Assembly (NCBI RefSeq): GCF_947623445.1
Contig: NC_135244.1
Coordinates: 17,546,860-17,610,859, forward strand
Length of the DNA stretch: 64,000 nucleotides
Direction: 5' to 3'
DNA from: Clavelina lepadiformis
Lineage: Eukaryota; Chordata; Ascidiacea; Aplousobranchia; Clavelinidae
Shown: positions 22,110 through 35,199 of the stretch, in pieces
Layout: every line of letters begins with the position of its first letter
How positions within the stretch are numbered: position 1 is the stretch's first letter
Notes under the pieces: generated by a model
Database searches by the model: none
What the model was told of the DNA's origin: nothing
Seen by the model: the letters and a program-made list of their open reading frames with translations, nothing else
Program-made: the position numbers and the translations under genes

Positions 22110-25100
22110 TCACGAGAGTTCAAACCCTGACTGACTATCTATGCAATAAATGAGTTTGTTGCGCATCGTTTCTGCATCTGTATACTGTGGAAGGCGAAGA
22201 AGATTTAAGCACGTAGCAGAAGTCGGTAATCTGTCAGCTGTTCCCCCATTATGCACACAAAAGGGTGGCTGCATTTCCTACAAAAAATAACGTGGTGTTT
22301 TATTTATAAATATGCTGCCTTTCTGTTTCCTGATTTAATAGGAAAGTAAATTTTTGCAACCTTTGGTATGATAAAAGCATCTTTTATCTCAGAATATTAA
22401 AAAAATTTAGTATGAAGTTAAATGTCTGATAATTAATAATTAATTATAAGTTACTTACATAATTCATAACAAAATTAGCTTATAAAAGATACCTTAAACC
22501 CTAAGAGTGGTGGCCGCGAACAACTTGTCACAAACAACAGAAGCTTTCTCTTTTCCTCTTCTGAAAAAGTGGAGAGAACCTCCCAAAACAACTTGATAGT
22601 TTGGTCTTCTGCTTTATAACCACCTATTAACACGATGATTTAATACAGAGTTAAGCTGATTCGAAAACTGATACAGCATTAGCCCTTATTTATTTGCCGA
22701 TACAGCATAGCCTGCATTTAATTGTATAGGACACTAAACAAATGTTGCTAATAGCTGCATATTACTACTGGTAGATGTATTATTTATCATTTTGCAGGGT
22801 CCAGTAAATTTGCTTAAAATTTTGACTTCGGGGAAATTGAGTGAGTGATTTTCCGTTGCACTAACTTTTTAAAATGGGATTTTACCTGAGTAAGCTGCAT
22901 TCGTCCTCATATCTGCCACGTTGATTGCAATTTCTGGTCCAGATATAAGAGTTTGTAACTCCCGGTGATCGAACATTCTTATCCATTCCAGCGGAACAAC
23001 GGAAGACAATCCATTTCGAAACGCATCACATGACAAACGCATTTGGACATTGAGTTTATAGTTTGATAATAAATGTATGTACCTGATGATGAATATAAAA
23101 GTGCAAATTTCTTATCAGTATAGTCACAAATTTTAAAGTATTTCAGAAACTAAACAGTTGGGGAGATCTTTTATGATTGCATACTGTGTTCTTTGTGGTG
23201 AGTTTATGTGACAGAAATTGTTTCTTAAATTTGTCCAATGGATTCCCTAAACTTACAACTCCTTAACTACAGCTGAAAATTAGCAATTAGTCTTTATAAG
23301 TCGTAGTTTCTTAAAATTTCTTAACAGTCGCCAATGTCAAACCTTAAAAAAACCCTGATTGCTTGCACATAAACCCAATGAGCATACCTGACTCGATTTT
23401 TGTTAGTGACTGCGATGTCGTGTCCCCCGCGTACCAGCTCCGTTACTTTTGTTTCACCAAAGCTGTCATCAACCACAGTGAAGTTTAAATCAAGCTCGGC
23501 AACATCACCCTCGTAAGAACGCAAAAACATGAGATTTCTGAAATGTGAAAAAGTGATTGAACAAATTGTTGGTTTCGGTTAGACATATTTCATTTCTTGT
23601 ATTTAACGAATGAAAAAAAACAGAAGCAATAAGCAAGATTAACATTTACATAAGATAAAACTTTAATATTTGGCAGGTGATACCAAACAAAATATATATA
23701 ATTGCTCTTTCAATTCCAAATGCAACTTACTTATAAAAATCAGGATCCAAAGATTGTAAATGATTGATGTCAACGTCACTGTTTTTATGACAAAGCAATT
23801 TAGACAAAAAGAAGGCAGCAAATGGCAATTCTATCTGCATTCCTTCATATAAAATCTACATACAAATTCAAATAAATGAAAAATTCATTAAGTAATTTTG
23901 TTATTGTCTTCTGCTCAAAATTTCAAAGTAAATTTTTGTTGTAGCCTTTAGCAACGAACCTTTCCCAAAAGACGACCCAAAAAGTTGAAATGCTGTTGGA
24001 CATTATCAATAATAGAACTTGCATGAGGATTGGGGTAAAGTTCAGATTCACCAGTTATCTTAAACAGACCTCTGGCAGGCTCAAAGGCGGTTTTAACCAG
24101 TTGCTGCAGGAATTCACGAGTGACTCCTCCACCATAACCTGCTTCATCTGCTCCCGCAGGATTGACAAAAGTAACTCGGAGCACACGACGAAGGTCTGGA
24201 GCTGTGGACAAAGAATCCATATTGCTGACATCTTTTAAACTTATTCAAACCTAATGTTTTGAGAATAAAAACTTAACAAGAAAATTTTTGATTTTACGAC
24301 TATTCTGGTAAGCAAGCTCAGTATAACTGTCTTTAAAAGTTCTTTTTGTTATCAATTTTTTGTTACTACGTAATAATATTCGCTGTTTATTTACCATTGG
24401 ACTGAGACAGATCATTAAATGCATCTTCATATAGGAAGTTCCTTCGAACTTTGACTTGGATAACACTGGAGGAATCTGCAAATCCAGCATCTTGCATCAA
24501 TACATCACGAGTGGACTCCCGGGCAACTCGATCTTGACTTAGCATCGACTTTTAGCAAATTATTGTAATTTTAACATAACACATCCAATTGTTGGAATAT
24601 TAACATAACACATCCAATCGTTGGAATATTAACATAACACATCCAATCGTTGCAATATTAACATAACACATTCAATCGTTGCAATATTAACATAACACAT
24701 CCAATCGTTGGAATATTAACATAACACATCCAATCGTTGGAATATTAACATAACACATCCAGTCGTTGGCATATTAACATAATGCTGCTTTTGTAACTGC
24801 AGTTTACATGAGATTTTTCACAACTTATAGAAAACCTGTAATAACTGATAATAACTTACGGTAAAAATGAAAATTCTTGTTTCAAACGGTACAACAAATG
24901 GTAGGCTGGTAAGTATGGTGAGCTGACGAGCTTCTGTGACGGTCATCGGTAAATCTTCATCTGACGGATCTGGAAAGAATTTTAATGTTGTTCAAACGCA
25001 AATGCTTTAACCACACATCTGTATAAATCTCCAAGGTCAATACATTATGGTGGAGTCAATATATCATAATATTTGCAGTTTATGGATTGGTGCCAGCATT

Positions 25101-28100
25101 TGCCACTTTATTAATCTTAAAATACCGTACCTGCCATATGAGCTGCTATATTGTCATTTCCTAAACGACGCCTTCGCCAGTTGGAAGAAAGATATTTTGA
25201 CCGATCGCTGCCGATCATGGTTGAATGTGATAACCATACGTCATCTTTTGTGAAAGGCCGTCTTGCATGTCTAGTGTGGAGCTGGTTTAACAAGCGTGAG
25301 CAAACCTGAAGAGTACAACGTTTAGTTTAAACGCATAGCAAATAAATATACCGTAAAACCTCTATTTCACCGCCATGGCGCTCTATTTTTCAACTCTTGT
25401 TTAAAAGTGGCATTCTATTAGAGGTGACGTTCAATTAGAGGTTGGCGCTCTATTTTTCGACTAGCTGGTCAGAATTTTGAAATAAAGTTTATTAATGAAA
25501 AGAAAAAACACCAAACACATTTACCGGTATATACTAAAAGTGGTGTTCTATTAGAGGTGGCGTTCAATTAGAGGAAGGCGCTCTATTTTTCAACTCTTGT
25601 TTAAAAGTGGCGTTCTATTAGAGGTGGCGTTCAAATAGAGGTTTTACGGTATATCTTTAGGAATGGTCTACATCATTTGAGCCTAGCCCTTGTTGAGAAA
25701 CTGAAATATAGCAAACTTACTTTGAAAGCAAGTGCTGCATTTTCGACGTTAACTGCTATTTCATTTGATAATCTGCTATGATGATAAATTTGTTTTCCAG
25801 CTGACAAACGTTGAAACACTTCCCTAAAAATATAATAACATACATTTTACAAAATTTACACAAATCACAGAAAAGAAGGAAAAACAACAAGCAACTTCAA
25901 AATATTTGAATGCATGTTATCAATAATACCATACCTGACGTCATAATTTTCAAGTTTCCAACGTGTTTCTGGTAGAATCTTTTTTACAAGGCTAAGACTG
26001 ATGTCCTTTAATGTAATCACCATTGACGAAAGCTCGTTCATTCCAAACGTGCTATGTTCTACATAAACCAGAATATTTCTTATTGATTAATCATTCAAAC
26101 ACATGAAGTTCATATGAATATGATAATAGATAATGATAACATGAATAAAAGTAAGAAAGAGTTAAAATAGAAGCTTTTGGTTAGCAAAGCTGATCAAAAA
26201 TTAAAATCACAAAGTAAAACATTTACTTCACTGTTCACATTACAGTGAGTCTAAAAAAACTTACCAGTCCCATAAAAGTCTACATCGTGCAGCGACAACA
26301 AATTGTGGGAAAATAATGCACAAAATGTGATGAGCTGCGTCATTAAATGGTGGTTGTATGATTCTGTTATATGCCCACCATCTAACAGAACTCGAATACT
26401 CGACTGACTGAAACATTATTTGCAATGTCAGGAAGTTATTTTAACACAAATCAAATTTTAAATCTATTTAAAGAATCACTCACTTAAACAGATATATCAT
26501 GCAGTATATATATACTGAAGTCTGCCTGGCTTTTAGATTTGAAGTGCTTAATGTGGAAATAGCTTACAATAGCTAATAATTTCCAAACCGTAACATTAAA
26601 CATACCTGCTGACACTATTATGCTTATTGGTTTTCGAGGTAATGATTGAACTCCAAAGAACTTTAAGAAAAGGAGAAGAAAATGCAAGTGAGTAAACGAA
26701 CCTTCAGAAAGAATAAAACAAAATCATTACTTCTAAAACTAAAAATCAAAACACTATTTCTGGAAAGTTCAAAAGCAACAACAGTGTCTAACCTAGTTGT
26801 AATGATTGGTAACTTCAAACGTGACATCAAGTGAAAGGTTATCTCACATAATGGCAATACACTCGACAACTGATACAAAACCGGCTTGACACAGTTATCG
26901 ATAAATGATGGTGAGTTAAGAAATTGCAAACACTCAGAAAGTAGTTGCGCAGTTGATATGTCCTGCAAAGAGATATTTTAAACATCACAATTAGAACAAG
27001 TCAAACCTTGCATCGAACTTTCTGCCATATCAGCAAATTCTTTTAAAAAACAAATGAAATATCTATGGTTGCCAAAACATTTAAAAAAAAACCAATGAAT
27101 ACAATCCATTAAATGAATGGAAGCCGATAAACTTTTGCATTTTACATTGTCTGAAATCAGCATGTCGACATCATAAGGGTCTTCTTCCTCATCAGACATG
27201 TCATCCTCCTGCATCTCTATACCTCCAACAGGACAGAGCATAGGCACCAAATGTTGGAAGCAAGTCAGAACTACATGGTTTGGGACAGAATCTAGTATGG
27301 CAGCAAAATGTCATAAAATAACCCTAATCAAAACAGCTACAACTTATTATATAGTAACAATAACAGCCAGCCTTGCAGACATATGTGCTTAGTTAACGTA
27401 AGAAGATAAATTATGGGGTAAAACTTAATATAGTTTTTCAGTTAGTGCAACGTTTGACCAGGTGCTATTATTCATACAGTAACAGTCGTACAGAAGTTAC
27501 TTACTAATAACAGAACTATCATACCAAGGCTATCCTGAAGCAATTGCACAACTGCTGACAAAAGATAAATATTCGGAGATAGTGGGCGATCAATTTTGTT
27601 TTCAGCAGCGTTTGACAGAGTTCTTTCAATAACAGTAACCAGCTCACATGTGGGAAAAGTGCTGTCTTTCATAAGAGATGGCAAAATAAAGTTATGTATT
27701 TGCAGAGTCACTTGTTGACTCAGCACATCCGTGGTAAATCGACTCAATATAAGTTGAACAGTGTTGGTTAGTTCATTATTTGTGGATATGGATGTAGTTA
27801 GAACTCGACTGACAAAGTTAAGAGGTCTTTTAAGGATGTTTAGGAGGGAATCGGCAAGCACCAAGTGGGGTGACTTGTACTGGTCGTCGTGAGGTTCGAT
27901 GTCTATTGGAACTTTCTTTTGAAAAATACGCAACATGCATGGAAAGAAATCTGCAAAAACAAAAGAAGGTTTATTGTACCTAAATGAAATCAAACTAAAT
28001 ATTTATTGACAATGTGCCTAGAAACCACAGACAGTAGCAAATTAAGTACACGGTGATTTGGCTTTATTGCATAAACTACCATATGTTGCAAAATCATATG

Positions 28101-29467
28101 ATGTTTAAAGTTTTTTTTTTCGATTGAAACGTCAGTTGCATTCAAAGTAAGTAAAAAAGGCAAACAAACCTTGATTTATTAAACGTTGCCAAAGAAATAC
28201 TTCCTGGGCACGCCAGTACTTGGCAGCCGTAAAAGTTTCTATCATTCTTACAGGCATAGCTGGTACGGATGTTGATGCATCTTTTAATAAACATCTAAAG
28301 AAACAGAAATGGAGGAGGTGATAACTGATAACATGCTCTAACTTAAATATAATTTTTAGTTAATTTTATGACGCTGGTTACTATAAAAACATGAAAATCA
28401 TTACAAAGTTTACAAATGTTTGGAAAATGTCATCAATTTCTCAGAATGTTATTATAAAAAGTTAAATATTGTATAAACCTTGTACATAAAACAAGGAGCT
28501 GTGAAAGCAGATACACCATATTATGTTTGATTTCTTTTGCTTTGAACTGATGGAACTTCTGACAAATCCATATCTGTATGTAAAGAAAGGGAAAAATTTA
28601 ATAAGATGAGTTTACTTGCATCGATCTATTGAGCATGACAGTAACACATACTAAGGTTATGACAAACTCAACTTACAGAAATAAGTTATGTATCATGTAA
28701 TTGGTATTGTATTGGAATATTTACGCTTTGCTCAACAAAAGTCTAATTGTGTGGTGATGTTCAATGATTTATCTGTTATATTATTCAAAAACAGAATACA
28801 TTAAAATAGGTATCGTAATCATACCAGTCTATCAATATCAGCAGTAAGCTTCACATCAAAGAAATAACAGATAAGACGAATAGACTGATGACACTGTTCT
28901 TCTGTTAACTGTTGATGCTGCTTATCTTCATCAAATTTCTGTCGAAATTCCTTCTTTAATTTTTGCCGCACAAGAAATGATCGAATAGATGATTGTAGAA
29001 TAAGAGAACTATGAAGTTCCTGGCGAGCTGCCTGTAAGTCCAAATACACAGCAATATAGCATAACATAGTTTTAATATAAAACGATTGTCAAAGCATAGC
29101 CTTACACATAACATATACTTGGAAACCTAGATACCGTTGCTTTACCTCTCTTTTCTGCCTTTCGACTCTGGCTTTATTTGCAATTAATGTGCTTGATTGT
29201 GCAGTTTTCTAAGATAAAAACATAAACAGATAGTCAAAAGTTTATCAACCTACAATCCAAAAGTTAACTAATTACAAGGGAATACAGAAACATCTTAACT
29301 ACTAGACATGCATAAGCCAGCACTCCATTAACTGAAATACCAGGTAGTAAAATAACCTGGCTGGCTCATAGTATATCAGCAATGCTTACAGACCAACGTA
29401 CCTGCTTACTTTTTCCACCAAGTGAAACATTTGGAGTACTACGAAAATTACCTTCAAAGCTATACAT
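22110..29467 (-). CDS. UBE3C: HECT-type E3 ubiquitin ligase UBE3C, 21 exons
   Basis: Extends ubiquitin chains on proteasome-bound substrates. Exons (high to low): 29402-29467, 29146-29208, 28825-29031, 28479-28573, 28170-28294, 27525-27950, 27146-27291, 26793-26962, 26606-26650, 26265-26407, 25935-26058, 25721-25823, 25131-25305, 24860-24969, 24395-24548, 23960-24201, 23731-23855, 23388-23537, 22886-23082, 22493-22623 and 22110-22277. All phases agree and the product is 1,054 aa (human 1,083). The N-terminus [20 protein letters not shown] matches UBE3C, and an IQ-like helix follows ([17 protein letters not shown]). The HECT domain has [58 protein letters not shown] and the catalytic Cys in [13 protein letters not shown] (about residue 1022), ending GFELS. 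UBE3B was considered, but DEAG.GGG and the SYEGDVAEL region fit UBE3C better. The weakest exon is the 45-nt one at 26606-26650. Confidence 0.96.
24573..24782. repeat. 29-bp minisatellite in a UBE3C intron
   Basis: The unit aacataacacatccaatcgt + tggaatatt occurs about 7.2 times head to tail with few differences (cattcaatc, gttgcaat, cagtcg variants). It lies in the intron between the exons at 24860-24969 and 24395-24548. There are no spacers between repeats and no cas-like genes, so it is a plain minisatellite. Confidence 0.92.
25349..25651. mobile_element. MITE with ACCGTAAAACCTCTATT ends, TA target
   Basis: Starts taccgtaaaacctctattt and ends aatagaggttttacggta, an inverted repeat of about 16 bp inside a TA dinucleotide duplicated at both borders. 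The TA target points to the Tc1/mariner/pogo group. The interior iterates the words 'gtggcgttctattagaggtg' and 'gcgctctatttttcaactc' several times. It lies in the UBE3C intron between the exons at 25721-25823 and 25131-25305, and carries no coding sequence. Confidence 0.8.
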
Positions 29468-29552
29468 TTTTAATTTGCATTCTTCTACTTTCGTTACAAA
29501 TAACAAGAGCCTGAAAAACACAGTCCATGAGGAATCATCGCAGAGCTTACAG

Positions 29553-29605
29553 GTTTAAGTCATGCAAAGACTTTATCAGCCTGAGAATAGATTATGATAC
29601 AAAAT
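29553..29605 (+). repeat. SINE tail fragment
   Basis: Contains 'aggtttaagtcatgcaaagac' within 'tttatcagcctgagaata', matching the tail of the SINE at 5745-5985. It lies just upstream of the UBE3C start on the opposite strand. Confidence 0.45.
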
Positions 29606-29619
29606 AGGCTACCAGGTGC

Positions 29620-30355
29620 CATGGTTGTATCTAATTCATTTTTTCTGACTCGAATTAAGTCAAGTCATTTTCAGTTATGAATCGAGTTAATTTAAGCATT
29701 TAAATGTTTAAATGTGATTCAAGTCAAGTAATGTCATGAATATTTTTAGTCATATGCCTTTCACTTCTTACAGTCTGAGGACACACTACATGCGTCGCAT
29801 TAAATCGGTCACTATAACATCATAGACGTTTACAATTCCGTGCTGAAATTAGGCTAGTTTGATTGATACTTTCTACAGGAAGTTGTAATCTGTTAGAAGA
29901 ATATTTTTAAAATGTCTTTCTGGCCGTTATAGTTGTCATAATGTGACTCGAATCATGCTGAACTTTGACTCGATTCAAGCCAGAGTGCAGAGGTATGGCC
30001 ATTTTCAGCAAGATCTTGGGTGCGCCAAACAATTAAAAATGATAAGTGCGAAGCGCAAAAACACTCAAACGCAATTAAAGTGCGCACTTAGGGGTGCAAT
30101 TACAAAATAATGTAGCCTACACAGTTTGACTTATTCAAACTGCCAAACTTTAAATCAATTAAAAATTGAGTGCACAGAAGTTCTGTCCAAGTCATTAAGC
30201 GCAAAATAACGCACTTTACAGACCTTAAGTGCGGCACTGAAGCTCATGAAAAGCAGTATAATATATGGAGTGCGGGTATGCGAAACTCTGCAGTCTGCTG
30301 GGAGTGAAGTTGTGTCATTATGAATTATGACCTGACTCGAGTCATTACAACACTG
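29620..30355. repeat. Old hAT-like repeat with nested insert
   Basis: The left part (catggttgta, then gactcgaatt and tcaagtcatt) and the right end (aatgacctgactcgagtc, acaacactg, in inverted sense) look like diverged inverted termini rich in the word gactcga. A block at about 29995-30250 has different words (agtgcgcactta, aagcgcaaaa) that repeat in inverted form and may be a second element inserted in the first. No convincing 8-bp target duplication was found, so borders and class are tentative. Confidence 0.4.
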
Positions 30356-30399
30356 CAGGATTTCACGACGGGTGCTATTTACGTCCATTGATTGATTAA

Positions 30400-31960
30400 A
30401 TTATCTGACATACTAAAGTTTTGTACTAAGACTGTTAAGGCTAGATTGTTATAGATATGATATAGGCTAATTACTGGTATAGCCTATAGGGCTATAGGCT
30501 AAATCTGCGAGTGATGGAATGCAAATTTCTTTTAAAACCTTTTTAGAAACTGAGTTCTTAACGACTACAGGCAGATAAATCACAGTTGTCTTTCGGTAAA
30601 AGAACCTTAACAGTTCAGCAATCCACCTACTGACCTCCGAAGCTAGAATATTCTGTTTGTTTTTAAGTTGCTTGAATGATTTGGCAGGATGAGCTTACGT
30701 CAAATGACAATGCTATTTTCAAAGCAAATCAACATAATGACTTAGCAGTTTGTGGTAAAAACTTTTTATCATGGTTTAAAGTTTACAGCAAAACAAAACG
30801 TGATTTCAAAACACAGTCGGTATGAGTTTCATAACTTAAATTTTTTTGTATTTTCAATAATTAGCAAATTTGTTTTAAGTCATTAATTATTTTCTTTCAT
30901 TTGGAAAAAAATTCATGTTTTTATATTGTAGCTGGGCGCCGGCGGCTTTGATTGCAAAACGAAGTCACATGATTTTGTTTTCCTTTTAAATGTGCAGGGA
31001 ATTCACGATGATTTTGAAACAATTCGAGGGCTAAACTATTCAAAATATTTATCGATAGCGATAGACACATTTTATGTTTCTTTCTTTGTTGCATATTTTT
31101 GTTATCTTAGGCTTGCACAGAAATTGGAACCGTTTACCAGCACAAATGCAAGCGTCGTTAATGCGTTGTCTAAGAGCATTTCTTTGAAAGCGTTAGCAAA
31201 GTTGAGCATCGAATAATCCTACTGTCTGCCCAGTTGCGAGCCAGACCTTTCAATCACTACCTTCACATACAAATTGTTATTAAAGCTAGATATATAGGCT
31301 ATTGGCGTATCGAGTATTGTCGGCAATAAAAAACAACTGTTTTGGTGGGTATAAAGTTTCTGCCAAACAAAGCAAGGACGTATTAAGTTACCATACTTTG
31401 CTTTGGCCATAATAGCATAAAGTTAAAACCGCTAAACACCTTTTCGATGTATAGGCCTTGATATTTTGTTTGTATTGATCTGTGCTTTAATTACAGCGAC
31501 CTTAGTAGAAACAGGCGTTTCACCAATATTGAAAGCGTTTTACAAATGTTCGGTTACAATCATAGGATCCTAAGCTACGTTTTGACGGATGATGGTAGCG
31601 ACTGGCATTTCAGCGGGGACGTTCAACAATACAAACAAATTCATAGCTTAAAACAAATTTTGATTTGAAGAACTCGCTCAGCTTTTACATTGTTTGTATT
31701 TTCAGTTGACGTCATTGTTCTGCTTTTCAGCTTTGTTTTTCTAAGCAGGGTTCAAGTGGCAAACCTGTTTAGGCTACGTGCAATGAATGCGTGGGGTTAC
31801 CGAAATCTTTAATCAGATCTAGTAGTTAGAACATTGTAACTTAGTTCAACTTTAAATAACCATCTATAGGCTTTAAAAGAAATAGCTTGTGAGCTTTAGA
31901 CAATACTGTATGAACATGAACGAAATGCACAGGCTGTTTGTAATACTTATAAGCTACATA
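30400..31960. other. Gene-free spacer between UBE3C and the MINDY4B-like gene
   Basis: No exon chain is recognised. A 74-codon frame at 30992-31216 has no domain features. This spacer must hold the divergent promoters of UBE3C (minus) and the next gene (plus). Confidence 0.4.
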
Positions 31961-31968
31961 GCAATAGT

Positions 31969-32254
31969 CAGAGGTGGGCAGTTGGTACTTTGAAAGTATG
32001 GTCGGTAATGATACCGGTAGGAAACTTGGCAAAAAATGTACCGACAGCTCCGTTATTCGGTACTGTTTTAAAAAAGTAGTTCGGTACTTTGTCGGTACTC
32101 GATACTGGTACTTTTTGTAAAAGTTGCTGTTTCAAGTGCAATATTTGCCGCTTTTTTGCCCTCGGTAAAGGTAGATCAAAGCATATGTGACGTTACCGGT
32201 ATCGGTACTAAAAAAGTACCGCGATACAGTAATTCGGTATATTGCTCACCTATG
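31969..32254. mobile_element. GGTACCGGTAC-rich hAT MITE, copy 2
   Basis: The ends are cagaggtgggca and, inverted, cataggtgagca. The flanks carry an 8-bp near-duplication, gcaatagt at 31961-31968 and gcaataat at 32255-32262. The 286-bp body is full of ggtac/accggtat words and aligns with the more diverged copy at 3680-4042. There is no coding capacity. The ends and the duplication length place it with hAT elements. Confidence 0.8.
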
Positions 32255-32495
32255 GCAATAATAACATATATTGATAAATTATGATACTTTTGTGCATGAA
32301 ATTTCATTTTGTACTACAACTTTGGACACAGCAAAAATTAAACCGAGTGTTTTAGCCTACGCTGGGAAAAAAAGCTGCCCTGACTGACTACCTAATCGCC
32401 ACTCCCCAGATGTGCGGATTGGGAAGAAAGTCTTAAAAATATGAGACTAGCGTAGCACATTGCACTACCTTCTTTTTGTTCAAAAATCCATTGCA

Positions 32496-35199
32496 ATGGA
32501 CAGAAAAGATAGAAGCATTGCTAAATCAGATAGAAACCAAAACCAAAATCTGCAGAAACTGGCAAATGTATTTCATGATGGGTAAGTAGGAGTATAGGAT
32601 ATAGACTACGTTGAAGACTGGTTTTTGGAAGTATAATATCTGTAGCCTATGAAAAAATCAATTTTTTTTGATAAAATTTACTTTTTGCAAACGACCTGAC
32701 AAGCAAATATTAATTTTGTTTTCAGCTTTTCCTTGACTCAACATCAGTACCAGGTATACACTTCTGTAGGCATCACATTTTAACTTTGTTATTTTATAAC
32801 ATAAGTTACGCCTGTTGACGTAATTACCAGTGTTGATTGTCAATGGAAAAAGTCAATTATAAATCATGGCTTGGAAACTTTTGTTTTAAAGCTCTTAACA
32901 GTGATAAACAATTGAATCATGTAGGTCCCCACCCCACGATCTTCTGGTAAAAAAAACAGCGCAGCAAGCGTCTTCAAGGTGCCTCTTCATGGCCCAAATA
33001 CTCAGACAAGAAATCCTGGTCAACCAATCGACGTGAACACAGCAAGGGTATAGCCTATACGTGCTACAGGGATATCTAAAGTTTGTTTTTGCCCAACAAA
33101 TTTATTGTTAGAGAAAAATATTTTTTACTTGTTTGAAATTGTAGGGCCTGCGTTTAGCCATTGTCGGATCGCCCTCACAGCCTTTTACAAGTGATTGGAA
33201 AAAGTTTTTCTTTGCCTTTCGAAATCCAAAATCAAAACTCCCGTATGGTCTCGATGCTTCTTTGGTAAGTATAGGCCTAACCGACACATCAAGAGTCAGA
33301 GATTTAGTCGGCGAAATTAATTGTCTATACCGGTACTCATTTTGTTCTTAATATTTTTCATTACTGCTATAACAAACTGCTAATTTTATCGTAGCCTGGG
33401 CCTCGTGCGCTAGCCTTGTGTGCACAAGCTTACATTTTGAAAAATTTGATGTTTTCATCCGAAAAACCAAGAGAGGAAACATATTTTGGAAAAGAGTAAG
33501 ATATTATGCAATTTATCTACAAACAGGAATAATTATTATAGCGTATTTGTTGGATGTTTTCATCTAATTTTAAATTTTTATGCCATACTTGATATTTACT
33601 CTGTCATTAAAAATACTTTATGCACGGTTTTAGGTCGCCAAGACCTTCCACTATGGAGCAAGATGGCGCGTTAGTGGATGCTGTGGTTGACATTCTTTGG
33701 AAAGCAGCTCTTCCACTTGCTCGCCAGACCCAAAAACATCAAACAAATAATCCTGAAAAGAAACAGGTAATTGTCACATTAGTGGGACACGATCCGTGCT
33801 TTCAAACCAAGGGGAATTTTATTGGAGACGGTTTTACAGAGAAGGTGATTGCTCAGTTTATAGTAATACTTATTTGTATTGATATTTTGGCTTTGGCAAA
33901 ACGAGAAGGATTACATGCATCAATGTAAATATGTCTTGCAGTTATGGCTTTATACTTTGAACACCAGAAACGACGTAAGGAAGTTTGTTAGAAGAAATAT
34001 CCATTACGTAAGTTTTGGTTATTAACCCCAAATTTCCTGTTGCGTTTTACTGTGCGGTTAAAAAATCCGCCTTGTGCATTGCATGCAATGCTATTTTTCT
34101 CTTTCTCTAGTTTTGCGAGAGAATTTATCCAGGCGGGATCATGCTACTGTACAGCGTAGTGCTCTCTCGGACCTTTGACGTCATAATGAAAGATATGGGA
34201 CAGCGTCAAAAAGCTCTTCTTACAGACAACGCAAGGTCTACACAGGTACCAAGTTTTTTCTTTACATTAATATTAATGTAAGCGACTTTGCCCAATACAT
34301 TGTAAGGTTCCACGCATATTAGCTAACAACAAGATATTGTCAGATTTCAATCAACAACGTTTTAGGGCTCTAATAAAAATTTTTGTTAGAATTTTGTCTT
34401 CCGCTAAAATGCGTGAGCAAGATTTTCATTTGAAGGCTCTTGTGAATTTACTTCTAACTGGAAATGCGGCCCCATATGTTCATAACGGAGTGATTCGATG
34501 CGACGGCCAGGGTAAAGCTTTGGATCGCCCTCTACCGGGCATAAGAAGCAGAAGTGAAGTTGGGTTCCTATTTTTTAACAAACAGGAACATGAAAAAAGA
34601 CGAACACAAGTACGCGTTTAAACAAAGACAGGGTTGTAAATTTATTTCTTCCATGGTGTCATTTAAAAACCTTTATAATGTGTTACAGGTGGGAAGCATG
34701 TATAAAACTCCCCTGGTACCCATCTGGGTCACACAGGTGAACGGAACCTTCGGATTGTTGTTTTGCACCTCACGTGATTTGGTTACCGACTGGAAAACGG
34801 AGAGATATTTTACCTTACACTATTACAACGGTCATGTAACACAACAAACAGAAACAGTATTGACTATAGGTATTTAAAAACTAAAAATAGGGTAGTGCGC
34901 TTAAGCAAAAACATGAATAAAACCTTGATTGGCTTATGGTTACTGGAAATCTTAATGTGCTTAAAATATGCTAGCATTAGGCCGATAGTTTGGTGGCAGC
35001 AAAATATTTTGGTTGAAACTGAAGAAGCTGTTGAGTAGATACAAGAACAAGAGTGGATTCGATCAATCCAGACAAGCAGATCAGTATTTGGGACGATGAA
35101 GAAGAGGTAGAGAAGAAGCAACCTTCTCTCGAGCTCCTTATCTTTACCAAGTGGCCGGAAGCTGACGTGGACTGGAGCGGGGAAACTCCCTACTACTAA
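32496..35199 (+). CDS. MINDY4B: MINDY4B-like inactive deubiquitinase-family protein, 11 exons
   Basis: Member of the MINDY (DUF4205) family, whose active members trim K48-linked ubiquitin chains. Exons: 32496-32581, 32726-32753, 32925-33047, 33145-33264, 33395-33495, 33634-33844, 33942-34007, 34111-34245, 34418-34609, 34689-34869 and 35039-35199; 467 aa with consistent phases. Landmarks are QPFTSDWKKFFFAFRN, GPRALALCAQAYILKNLMF, GALVDAVVDILWKAA, LVNLLLTGNAAPYVHNGV, RSEVGFLFF, YKTPLVPIWVTQVNGTFGLL, LVTDWKTERYFTLHYYNG and the terminal FTKWPEADVDW. In active members the first block reads GPC and the later one SHFSVLF. Here the Cys is Arg and the His is absent, as in human MINDY4B. The N-terminal 80 residues are low-complexity and less certain. 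The exon 9 acceptor (gtgag) is weak. Confidence 0.9.

Noticed and set aside
24573-24782. CRISPR array
   Set aside because: The units are directly contiguous with no unique spacers, the array lies in an animal gene's intron, and there are no cas genes.
30992-31216. 74-codon plus-strand frame near 31 kb
   Set aside because: No homology or splice context; probably chance.
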